A stretch of 43,866 bases of DNA from positions 1-43,866 of IMG/VR virus record IMGVR_UViG_3300049434_000092; one strand, 5' to 3'. Both the position numbers and the translations under genes were made by a program. Position 1 is the first letter of the stretch. Each line of letters begins with the position of its first letter. Below are positions 14,022 to 21,399 of the stretch, one piece after another. Source of the DNA: a virus. The notes under the pieces are model-generated. The model ran no database searches and was not told the DNA's origin. It was given only the letters and a program-made list of their open reading frames with translations.

Positions 14022-15889
14022 TGGCGCCGCGCCCGGGCCTTTCCGTCGTCGGCGATGCGATCGACAGGGCGAAGCCGGCGCCGCAGCTCGGCCGGCGCCG
14101 GCGCGGCGCGCGGGACGAGGAGGAGCAGCGCGAGCTGCCGCTGCTGCCTGCCGGATGCCCGGTGAAGCCGGTCGGCAAGCTGGGGCAGGTCTGCTTCTAC
14201 CTGGACGAGCTCGGCCAGCTGATCTCGCTCAATCCGCGCGACCACGGCAAGACCCATATCCAGAGCCTGTTCGGCCGCAAGGCGGGGCTCTGCCACCAAT
14301 ATTGGCCGCGCTACGGGGCCCCGGACAAGGAGACGGGCGAGCCGAAGATCACCGGCTGGATGCCCGAGCTCGCCGCCGAGCAGCTGCAGAGCGCCGCCGC
14401 CCATGAGGGCCTGTTCGATCCGCAGGGGAAGGTGCGCGGCCGCGGCGCCTGGCGCGACCATGAGGGCGAGATCGTGCTCCATTGCGGCGACCAGGTCTAT
14501 CGATCCGCGACGCCGATCGGCGACCGCTGGGAGGATCCGGGGAAGATCGACGGCTTCATCTATCCGAGCGCGCCGGCGATGCCGCGGCCGGATCCGGCGG
14601 CGGCCGGCGACACGGCCGGCATCGAGCTGCTGGAATTCCTGCGCTGCTGGTATTGGGAGCGGCCGAAGCTGGATCCCTATCTGCTGTTCGGCGCGATCGG
14701 CCATTTCCCGTTCGGCGGCGCCTGCACCTGGCGATCGCACGTCTGGGTGACCGGCGACACGCAGACCGGCAAATCGACGCTGGAGCAGAAGCTCCTCGGC
14801 TGGCTGTTCGAGGGGCTGAGCCTGCGCTGCCACGACGCGACCGAGGCCGCGCTGCGCCAGGTGCTCGGCCAGCAGACCTTGCCGGTGTTCTTCGACGAGC
14901 TCGAGGCGGACACCAACAACGACCGCGGCCTGCGCGTGATCAAGCTGGCGCGGCTGGCGAGCTCGGGCGGCGTGATCTTCCGCGGCGGATCCGACCACAA
15001 GGCGGCCGAATTCACCGCGCGATCGAGCTTCTACTTCACCTCGATCCTGATGCCGCCGCTGCTGGAGCAGGACCGCAACCGGATGGCGATCCTGGAGCTG
15101 AAGCAGATCCCGCCGGACGCGGCCGAGCCGATGCTGCGCAGCGGGCACACGCTGGAGCGGGCGCGGATCGTGGATCTCGGCCGGCGGCTGCGGCGGCGGG
15201 TGATCGACCAGTGGCACCGCTACGAGGCGACGCTGGCCGCCTATCGCCAGGCCCTGGCCCGCAAGGGACACCGGGGGCGCAGCCAGGACCAGTTCGGCAC
15301 CCTGCTCGCCTTCGCCGACCTGCTGCTCTACGATCACGAGCCCGAGCTCGAGCTGCTCGAGGAATGGGGCGAGGCGCTGCGCGCCGACATCCTCGCCGAG
15401 ACGGCCGACAGCGCCAGCGACAGCGAGGAGGCGTGCGAATTCCTCGCGCGATCGATGCTGCAGCTGCGCGGCGGGGACGAGCCGGAGCCGCTGACCCGCT
15501 TCCTGGAGCGCGCGGTGGGGCGGAACAGCTTCATTCCCGGCGGCGACGGCCAGATCGACAAGGCGCGCAAGACGCTCGAGGATCACGGGCTGCGCATCGT
15601 CGCCGCGACCGAGAAGCCGGCCGGGCCCGACGATCCGCCAGGCGCACCGCCGCGGTGGGGCGCGCGGGATCCGCAGCCCGGCGAGCCGATCTATCTCGCG
15701 ATCGCCAACAGCCACGAGGCCCTGGCCCGCATGTTCCGCGACAAGAGGTGGGCGCAAGGGGTCTGGTCGCAGACCTTCGCGCGGGCGCCTGGCGCGATCC
15801 GGCGGGTGCAGGTGAAGTTCGCCGGCAAGGGGAGCAAGGCGACCCTGGTGCCGATCGCCGCCTTCCTGGACGCGGAGGAGGGCAAATGA
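14021..15889 (+). CDS. P-loop replicative helicase-like/ATPase
   Basis: 622 aa from a GTG at 14021 (TAGTG overlap). The central ATPase domain has a Walker A at 245-253 (GDTQTGKST) and a Walker B at 289-293 (VFFDE). A following FTARSSFYFTSIL stretch resembles the sensor region of primase-helicases. The N-terminal 240 residues are unlike known primases. The C-terminal part is helical with a basic end. It stands last in the primase-methyltransferase-helicase set and is probably a replicative helicase or loader. No polymerase is encoded nearby, so host polymerase would be used. Confidence 0.75.
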   Translation: MAPRPGLSVVGDAIDRAKPAPQLGRRRRGARDEEEQRELPLLPAGCPVKPVGKLGQVCFYLDELGQLISLNPRDHGKTHIQSLFGRKAGLCHQYWPRYGAPDKETGEPKITGWMPELAAEQLQSAAAHEGLFDPQGKVRGRGAWRDHEGEIVLHCGDQVYRSATPIGDRWEDPGKIDGFIYPSAPAMPRPDPAAAGDTAGIELLEFLRCWYWERPKLDPYLLFGAIGHFPFGGACTWRSHVWVTGDTQTGKSTLEQKLLGWLFEGLSLRCHDATEAALRQVLGQQTLPVFFDELEADTNNDRGLRVIKLARLASSGGVIFRGGSDHKAAEFTARSSFYFTSILMPPLLEQDRNRMAILELKQIPPDAAEPMLRSGHTLERARIVDLGRRLRRRVIDQWHRYEATLAAYRQALARKGHRGRSQDQFGTLLAFADLLLYDHEPELELLEEWGEALRADILAETADSASDSEEACEFLARSMLQLRGGDEPEPLTRFLERAVGRNSFIPGGDGQIDKARKTLEDHGLRIVAATEKPAGPDDPPGAPPRWGARDPQPGEPIYLAIANSHEALARMFRDKRWAQGVWSQTFARAPGAIRRVQVKFAGKGSKATLVPIAAFLDAEEGK

Positions 15890-16121
15890 TCGCCTTCCCT
15901 GACTGTTCAGGCCCGTCAGGGCTTAGCTCTGCGCGGCCAGCGTTGCGCGCGTCAGCGCGCGGCGCGGTGCGGCCGTGCGCCTCATCCTCTTCTCGCCATC
16001 GGCCGCGCTCCTCGCCCTGGCCCGCGCCCGCTGCTCTTTTTTTTGTGCCCCGCGCCCCGGCCCGATGTGATCAATTAGAGAGGCTGGCCATGGCTTGCCG
16101 GGCCTTCGGGCCGGGGGGAGT

Positions 16122-16207
16122 GGGAACGGGAACGGCTTTGGGAACGGCTTTGGGAACGCTCAAGCCGTTGATATGCTTGAGTTTACGCCACGGTTCCCAC
16201 CGTTCCC
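16122..16207. repeat. GGGAACG iterons around a small palindrome
   Basis: Four GGGAACG units on the plus strand (16122-16128, 16128-16134, 16140-16146, 16152-16158), the last three spaced 12 bp apart, then CTCAAGC/GCTTGAG (16159-16165, 16175-16181), then two inverted units ending in CGTTCCC (16201-16207). The whole is a nested inverted repeat. Confidence 0.7.
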
Positions 16208-16256
16208 AGCGCAGGCGCGCGCACGTGACACGCTCGCGGGCGCGCGCGCCTGCGCT
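16208..16256. repeat. 15-bp-stem hairpin
   Basis: AGCGCAGGCGCGCGC (16208-16222) is perfectly complementary to 16242-16256, with a 19-nt loop. It directly follows an inverted iteron and is one of the strongest dyads found in the window by eye. Confidence 0.75.
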
Positions 16257-16271
16257 TTCCCTCCTCTCCTT

Positions 16272-16370
16272 GGGAACGTGGATACAGAGCTATTATTCCC
16301 TTGTTGCTCAAGGGGTTGGTTCGTTTCATCGGCCGTATCCAGCGGGCGTCGCCTTGGGAACGTGGGAACC
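16272..16370. repeat. further GGGAACG iterons
   Basis: GGGAACG at 16272-16278 and 16356-16362 (both within CCTTGGGAACGTGG), plus GGGAACC at 16364-16370. They belong to the same repeat family as the cluster at 16122. Confidence 0.6.
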
Positions 16371-16899
16371 GAGCGGCGCCTCATGGCTCTCTCCTGACGG
16401 CCTCTGCGCTGCCAGGGCGAATAAAATAGAGGGCGGATATTCGCCGCCGCCGCGCGAGGGCCGGAATGGGGGTGGTTTGCGGGGGGCGGGCGGCGAAACT
16501 TTTGGGGTCGGCGGTCGCGGCCTGGGCGCGATCGCGGCCGCCGGCGACGTCGACCAGGCGCAGCTGCTCGAGCTCGGCGCCGGATCCGCGGCCGAGGGCG
16601 GGAATGGCGGATTTCTGCCGTTTTCCGGGGGCTCGATCGGGCGTGTTGGAAGGGTGGATGTTGGAAGGATCGCAGGAAGCGAGCGTTTTCAGGGTCTTGG
16701 CCGCTGCGCGCAAAAGCTTGGCAGGCTTACCGGGCTCGACCTGGTCGCCGCGGGCCGCGAGCTCGGCCGCGATCGGCTCGAGGCCCCCGGCACCCCCCCC
16801 AGCCGCGGGGCCGGCCTTCCTTGCACCCTCGCGCACGACGCATTCGGCATTTGGATCGGCCTTTTCGTTCAGCAACCGGGCCTGCTTTCTGACCGATCC

Positions 16900-17136
16900 A
16901 TGGTCGAAGGGAAAAAGGGCGCACAATTTCGGAGCGACTGGCGGGGGCCGGGGGGCGCGGGGCTGGTTGGGCCCGGAATGCGTGCGGGCGGGGCTGGGCG
17001 GCGCTCTCTGCGGGAATATGCGCGGGCCGGGGCCGTTGAGGGCCTGCTCGATCCGCGGTTCTGGAATGCCACCTGGTTTCGGACGCTAGGCGCGGCTTTT
17101 GCCCATGTCAATTCGGGCTGGGGAGCGGCGGCATGA
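16900..17136 (+). CDS. hypothetical 78-aa protein upstream of the ASCH gene
   Basis: ATG at 16900; the stop overlaps the ASCH gene start as ATGA (17133-17136). The C-terminal half reads like a real conserved phage protein (SLREYARAGAVEGLLDPRFW, then NATWFRTLGAAFAHVN). The N-terminal third is Gly/Arg-rich and its start is uncertain; no Shine-Dalgarno is present, and an ATG at about 16978 is an alternative. Unknown function; by position it precedes the packaging module. Confidence 0.5.
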   Translation: MVEGKKGAQFRSDWRGPGGAGLVGPGMRAGGAGRRSLREYARAGAVEGLLDPRFWNATWFRTLGAAFAHVNSGWGAAA

Positions 17137-17579
17137 GGGCCTTTTCGCTCTGGCAGCCCTGGGCAACGGCAGTCTGGCTTCGCTGGAAGCTCATCGAGAC
17201 GCGCCATTGGCATACAAGCTATCGCGGCCCGCTCGCGATCCATGCCGCCAAGCGCTGGACGGTCGCGGAACGCGAATTTTGGACTGGAATGTGCGGCGTC
17301 GAACTCTTCGACGCCTCGGATTACCAAATGCCTTTCGGCGCGGTCGTCGCGACGGTTCGCCTGGTCGACGTGGTTCGCACCGAACAATTGGTGGAGAGAA
17401 TTTCCGCGCGGGAGGAAAGGTGGGGCAACTATAGCGGTGGCCGATACGGGTTCGTCTTCGACGATATCCTACCGCTGGCCGCGCCGATCCCCTTCAAGGG
17501 CGCGCAGGGGTTCTTCGAAGTGCCCGATGAGTTGTTTGGCCTGCCAGTCGCGCCTCCTCGGCAGGGGGCTTTACTATGA
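17133..17579 (+). CDS. ASCH-domain protein
   Basis: 148 aa, ATG at 17133 with GGGGAG upstream. The family signature is clear: SLWQPWAT at 5-12, ETRHWHTSYRGPLAIHAAK after it, YSGGRYGFVFDD near residue 100 and PFKGAQGFFEVPDELF near the C terminus. ASCH domains have a beta-barrel related to PUA that binds RNA or modified nucleotides; some members act as ribonucleases or amidohydrolases on modified nucleosides. The phage gene sits just upstream of the terminase with ATGA coupling on both sides. It may bind nucleic acid during takeover or packaging; the exact role is unknown. Confidence 0.85.
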   Translation: MRAFSLWQPWATAVWLRWKLIETRHWHTSYRGPLAIHAAKRWTVAEREFWTGMCGVELFDASDYQMPFGAVVATVRLVDVVRTEQLVERISAREERWGNYSGGRYGFVFDDILPLAAPIPFKGAQGFFEVPDELFGLPVAPPRQGALL

Positions 17580-18196
17580 CTGCCACCAAAACTGGCGGCG
17601 CCGGCGCGGCGGCGGGGATGCTGGCGGAGACCAAGCGGGTGTTCGACGCGGCCTCGGCCGAGGAGGAGCAGCTGGCGCTGCGCGATCCGGTGACCGCGGA
17701 GGAGATGCTCGAGGCGCGCGAGGCGCTCGGGCCCGAGGCTGGGCGGCTGGCGCTGGTGCGGCACGCGCGCGAGGAGCGCGGCCGCGGCCGCCCGCCGGGC
17801 TCGCGGAACAAACGAACCGAGGATTTCGCCCGCTACATCCTCAGCTTCGGCCAGGATCCGGCGATTACGCTGATCCAGATCGCGTCGACGCAGCCGGAGG
17901 TGCTGATCGAGGCCTCGCAGCAGGAAAAGGTCCACAGCTACTCCAAGTACAACGAGCCGCGGATCGTGATCGAGCGGATGACATACGATGCGGCGCAGGC
18001 GCTGCGGGTCCGCTGCGCCGAGGCGTTGATGGGCTTCATCCACGCCAAGAAGCCGGTCGCCGTCGACATCAATGCTTCGGGGGACTTCAACCTGATCGTG
18101 CCGGGGCTGAACATCAGCGAGGAAGGGGCGCAGAAGATCGTCGACGGGGAATTTGCCGAGATCGGCGAATGGAGGGGCGGCGATGAACCCCAATAA
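17576..18196 (+). CDS. putative terminase small subunit
   Basis: 206 aa, ATG at 17576 (ATGA overlap). Immediately upstream of, and overlapping by 14 bp, the large terminase. Contains an AT-hook-like basic motif (RGRGRPPGSRNKRT, about 63-76), a helical central part and a C-terminal region (AVDINASGDFNLIVPGL) suited to oligomer contacts. Small subunits recognise the packaging site and load the large subunit. The assignment rests mainly on position and the DNA-binding motif. The candidate site is the iteron region at 16122-16370. Confidence 0.75.
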   Translation: MTATKTGGAGAAAGMLAETKRVFDAASAEEEQLALRDPVTAEEMLEAREALGPEAGRLALVRHAREERGRGRPPGSRNKRTEDFARYILSFGQDPAITLIQIASTQPEVLIEASQQEKVHSYSKYNEPRIVIERMTYDAAQALRVRCAEALMGFIHAKKPVAVDINASGDFNLIVPGLNISEEGAQKIVDGEFAEIGEWRGGDEPQ

Positions 18197-19763
18197 TCGC
18201 CAGCTCAAGCGGATCGGGCCGGTGGCGGACGCCTTCGTGCGGAGCCGGGCCTTCATCCAGGGGATCATGGGCCCGGTGGGATCCGGCAAGACGATCGCCT
18301 CGGGGCAGAAGATGCTGCTGCTCGCCGCCCGCCAGCGCGGGGTGCGGGACCGCAGCGGCTGCATCATCCGCAAGTCGCGCTTCGCGGTGATCCGCGACAC
18401 CTATCCGAACCTCGACCGCAACACGATCCCGAGCTGGCACAAGGTGGTGCCGAAGGACCGCGGCACGTGGAACGGCGGCAGCCCGCGGCTGCATCGCTTC
18501 TCGATGACGCTGGGCAAGGACGAGCACGGCAATGCCAACGACGTCGCCAATGTCGAGGTCGAGTTCCGCGCGATCGGCGACGCCTCGGTGGAGGACGCGC
18601 TGCGCGGCCTCGAGGTCACGGCGGCGTTCGTGAACGAGGCGGACCGCACCCATCCCGACATCTTGACCTTCCTCGCGGGCCGCGTCGGCCGGTTCGGCGA
18701 CCTGGACGCGGGCATGGTCGTGGATCCGCAGATCATCCTCGATCTCAACGGCAACGACGACGAAAACTGGACGTACAAGGTGCTGATCGAGGAGGTGCTT
18801 TCCGAGGAGCTCGCGCAATTGATCTCCGACGTGTCGGGCGGGCGGCCGCTGATCGAATATTTCGAGCAGCCGGAGGCGGTGGACGAGAACGGCAAGCTCA
18901 ATCCGGACGCCGAGAACGTCGCCAACCTGCCGGAAGGCTATTACGCGCGGCAATATGCGCTCGCCAAGATGCGCGGCGACCATAATTACATCAACCGGAT
19001 GCTGCGCAGCCGCTACGTGCCGCTGCGCTTCGGGCTGCCGGTCTTTCCGGAGTATCGCGACAATATTCACGCGGCCGAATTCGACGCGATCCCCGGCATT
19101 CCACTGTTCATCATGGCCGACCAGGGCCTGCTCGGCGCGGCCCTGGTGGGGCAGGTGGTCAAGGGCCAGCTTTGCATCCTGGAGGAATATTCGCGGGTCT
19201 TCGAGACCGACGACGACGAGATCATCGTCAGCCAGATGGGCGGGGAGGCGTTCGGCGAGCTGATCCGCGAGGATCTGGCGGTGCGCTATGCCGGCTATCG
19301 GATCGCCGACGCGGTGTGCGACCCCGCCGGCGCCGCCGGCGAGGAGGCGATCAACTATCAGAGCTGGCGCCAGGACTTCCAGAAGGGGCTGGGCCACAAG
19401 GTGCGCAAGGCGCGGGTGCCCGGCAACGCGCTCGAGCCGCGGCTGAAGGCGGTGCGCAGGTTCCTCGGGGCGCCGGTCGGCGAGCAGCGGAAGCTGCTGA
19501 TCCACAAACGCTGCAAGATGACGCGCCGGGCCTTCATGACGAAATATTATTACAGCCGGACCTCGAGCCGGCAGGGCGACGGCAGCTACGCCGAGGTGCC
19601 GCAGAAGGTCCAAGGCTACGGGGACCTGATGGACGCCGTCCAATATGGCTGTTTCGAGCTCGACAAGGGGCTGGACCTGACCCCCGAGGCCGCGCGCCGG
19701 ATCGGCGCCGGCGTGCCCAGGGTGACGGTGAACAGCCATTACGACCCGTTTGGAGCGAGGTGA
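18183..19763 (+). CDS. terL: terminase large subunit (packaging ATPase/nuclease)
   Basis: 526 aa from the ATG at 18183. The N-terminal ATPase has Walker A GPVGSGKT (30-37) and a Walker B-like FVNEAD (149-154). The C-terminal RNase H-like nuclease shows acidic residues in IMADQG, AVCDPAG and YGDLMDAVQYG. It powers DNA translocation into the procapsid at the portal and cuts the concatemer. The sequence type is that of podovirus terminases rather than of the lambda or T4 groups. Directly followed by head genes. Confidence 0.93.
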   Translation: MNPNNRQLKRIGPVADAFVRSRAFIQGIMGPVGSGKTIASGQKMLLLAARQRGVRDRSGCIIRKSRFAVIRDTYPNLDRNTIPSWHKVVPKDRGTWNGGSPRLHRFSMTLGKDEHGNANDVANVEVEFRAIGDASVEDALRGLEVTAAFVNEADRTHPDILTFLAGRVGRFGDLDAGMVVDPQIILDLNGNDDENWTYKVLIEEVLSEELAQLISDVSGGRPLIEYFEQPEAVDENGKLNPDAENVANLPEGYYARQYALAKMRGDHNYINRMLRSRYVPLRFGLPVFPEYRDNIHAAEFDAIPGIPLFIMADQGLLGAALVGQVVKGQLCILEEYSRVFETDDDEIIVSQMGGEAFGELIREDLAVRYAGYRIADAVCDPAGAAGEEAINYQSWRQDFQKGLGHKVRKARVPGNALEPRLKAVRRFLGAPVGEQRKLLIHKRCKMTRRAFMTKYYYSRTSSRQGDGSYAEVPQKVQGYGDLMDAVQYGCFELDKGLDLTPEAARRIGAGVPRVTVNSHYDPFGAR

Positions 19764-19774
19764 GGAGAGAGGCG

Positions 19775-20071
19775 ATGGGACCGACAGAAGATCAGCTGCG
19801 CAAATACGAGGCTTTGCTGCACGCCATGCAAACCGGGGTCGCGCACGAACACGCGAATGGCAGCGCGGATGGTTCGCCCAAGCACCTGCGCGTCGGTGTG
19901 AACGCGGCAATGTCCGATCATGCCGCACTTGCCCGGCTTCTCATCGCGAAGGGTGTCATCACCGCCGACGAATATGGGGCCGCCATCATCGAGGGCATGC
20001 AGATGGAGGTCGATCGATACGAGAAGAACTTGTCGGATCGCTCCGGCGGCGCCGTCATCAAGCTGCGATAG
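19775..20071 (+). CDS. hypothetical protein downstream of terL
   Basis: 98 aa, ATG at 19775 preceded by GGAGAGAGGCG, the same leader used by the next gene. Helical (EDQLRKYEALLHAMQTGVA at the N terminus, ALARLLIAKGVITADEYGAA in the middle). Short helical genes often lie between the terminase and portal genes; no family was recognised. Confidence 0.65.
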   Translation: MGPTEDQLRKYEALLHAMQTGVAHEHANGSADGSPKHLRVGVNAAMSDHAALARLLIAKGVITADEYGAAIIEGMQMEVDRYEKNLSDRSGGAVIKLR

Positions 20072-20081
20072 GAGAGAGGCG

Positions 20082-20309
20082 ATGCAAATTCCGGGTAATC
20101 TGATCGGGGGCCTGTTCAAGGCGGTGGGGCTGGTGCCGAAGCGGCCGAAGATCGGGGCTTCGGCGCCGATCCCGACGCGATCGGACGCGGCGGCATCGGC
20201 GCGGATCGATGCGCTGCGGGCGCGGCGGGGCGGCTCGGCCGATTTCCTGACCGGCGCCGCCGGGGCCGAGGCGGCGCCGGTGGGGGTGAAGGAGCTGCTC
20301 GGCCAATAG
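20082..20309 (+). CDS. hypothetical 75-aa protein of the head module
   Basis: 75 aa, ATG at 20082 after the same GGAGAGAGGCG leader. Begins with a hydrophobic amphipathic segment (IPGNLIGGLFKAVGLVPKR) and then is Ala/Arg-rich, like the small minor head proteins found near portals. No specific family. Confidence 0.6.
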   Translation: MQIPGNLIGGLFKAVGLVPKRPKIGASAPIPTRSDAAASARIDALRARRGGSADFLTGAAGAEAAPVGVKELLGQ

Positions 20310-20361
20310 GCCGGCTGAGATTGGTGGCGACCAGAGCGGGTAACTCAAGGAAGGAAAGACG

Positions 20362-20997
20362 ATGGTTACGACGGACACGAAAGCGAACACGGGCGGCGAC
20401 GAGACGATCGATGCGTTCACCGCCCGGGTCGGCGCGGTGAACAGCCAGCGCGAGCTGGCGAAGATGGCGGCGGCGGAGACGGCCGCGGGCGGGCGCAAGC
20501 CCTTCCTGGCGGCGATCGAGCGCCGGCAGTCGGCGCGGGCGCGCGAGGTGCAGGCCGCGCAGCGTTCGAGCCGGGCCAAGCGGCCGGTGAGCCAGGATGC
20601 TGCGACCGGCAAGCGCAACGGCAAGCCGGCGCCGCAGAACGGCACGCCGATCGCGCCGGGATCGTTCGGCGAGGCGGGCGCGCGGCCGCTCGCGGAGGCC
20701 TATTTCGACAAGGCCGGCGAGATGGAGCTCAGCGTCGCGTTCGGCGGCGATCGCGCGATGCTCCGCGACGTCGAGCCGATCGAGGGCGTGACCGTGATCC
20801 CGCGCGGCGGGGACCTGGTCAACAGCTCGGTGGTCGACGTCAACACGGACGGGCTGGGCGGCCGGGTGGAGATCACCCACGCCTATCTGCTCGCGGACGG
20901 GAAGCCGTTCGGCCGGTGCGAGCTGGCGGCGCCGCTGCCGCTCGACCCGAACCAGCGGGCCAGCTTCCCGGTCGGGCATCTGATGTTCCGTTCGTAG
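20362..20997 (+). CDS. hypothetical virion-associated protein
   Basis: 211 aa, ATG at 20362 with AAGGAAGG upstream. The N-terminal half is charged and helical (RQSARAREVQAAQRSSRAK); the C-terminal half is beta-rich (AMLRDVEPIEGVTVIPRGG, then VEITHAYLLADGKPFG). Lies between the terminase and portal genes and is followed by a strong terminator. A head or head-tail accessory is likely; the exact role is not recognised. Confidence 0.6.
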   Translation: MVTTDTKANTGGDETIDAFTARVGAVNSQRELAKMAAAETAAGGRKPFLAAIERRQSARAREVQAAQRSSRAKRPVSQDAATGKRNGKPAPQNGTPIAPGSFGEAGARPLAEAYFDKAGEMELSVAFGGDRAMLRDVEPIEGVTVIPRGGDLVNSSVVDVNTDGLGGRVEITHAYLLADGKPFGRCELAAPLPLDPNQRASFPVGHLMFRS

Positions 20998-21017
20998 GAA
21001 GAAAGACCCTCACCCTA

Positions 21018-21047
21018 CCCTCTCCCGCAAGCGGGAGAGGGGTTTTT
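21018..21047 (+). terminator. intrinsic terminator with T tract
   Basis: CCCTCTCCCGC (21018-21028), an AA loop and GCGGGAGAGGG (21031-21041) followed by TTTTT at 21043-21047. A perfect 11-bp stem. Placed between 20997 and the next gene at 21062, so it probably attenuates expression into the portal block. The stem is related to the CTCTCCC repeat found at 10955. Confidence 0.8.
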
Positions 21048-21061
21048 CCAAGGAAGAAGCA

Positions 21062-21373
21062 ATGAGCGAAGCGGCGTTTGAGGGCTGGGCGGTCCTGGAG
21101 CTGATGGGTCACCGGACGCGGCCGGGCCTCGTGAAGGAAGTGGAGATCGGCGGCGGCAAGATGCTGCGGGTCGATATTCATGGCGAAGAGGATGTCGTGG
21201 TTACCGAGTTCTATGGCACCTCCGCGATCTACAGCATCCGACCAGTCTCGGAGGAGATCGCGCGCGATGCTGCCAAGCGGCTCGATCTGCAGCCGGTGCG
21301 CCCCGTCGAGTATCGCTTGGCCGGCCCGGCGGAAAGCCCGCCATTCGACATCGACGACCTCGACAACGACTGA
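21062..21373 (+). CDS. hypothetical 103-aa protein upstream of the portal
   Basis: 103 aa, ATG at 21062 after AAGGAAG. Acidic and beta-rich in the middle (GKMLRVDIHGEEDVVVTEFY), with a helical end and an acidic tail (FDIDDLDND). The first part (FEGWAVLELMGHRTRPG) suggests a beta-barrel of the kind found in acetyl-lysine- or DNA-interacting proteins, but no family can be named. First gene after the terminator. Confidence 0.6.
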   Translation: MSEAAFEGWAVLELMGHRTRPGLVKEVEIGGGKMLRVDIHGEEDVVVTEFYGTSAIYSIRPVSEEIARDAAKRLDLQPVRPVEYRLAGPAESPPFDIDDLDND

Positions 21374-21399
21374 TCCAGCATTTCAACGGAGCGAGCGAG

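Larger units (their letters stand above)
15890..16899. other. about 1 kb without a convincing gene; structured iteron region
   Basis: The replication operon ends at 15889 and the next supported gene starts at 16900. Open frames here are low complexity; a leftward one (16381-16926) looks partly protein-like but has no ATG or GTG start. The stretch holds a GCGCGC hairpin (15945-15960), a T8 run (16037-16044), GGGAACG iterons (16122-16370), a 7-bp stem (16159-16165/16175-16181) and a 15-bp-stem hairpin (16208-16256). GTTGGAAG occurs twice near 16647 and 16660. Best read as an origin or DNA-packaging region. Confidence 0.55.

Noticed and set aside
16037-16044. T8 run as a terminator of the early operon
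   Set aside because: No stem directly precedes it; the nearest hairpin (15945-15960) is too far away.
16381-16926. Leftward reading frame with partly protein-like sequence
   Set aside because: It begins with TTG only, has no internal Met or good GTG, overlaps the iteron-rich region and shows no motif; kept as a possibility within the 15890-16899 entry but not called.
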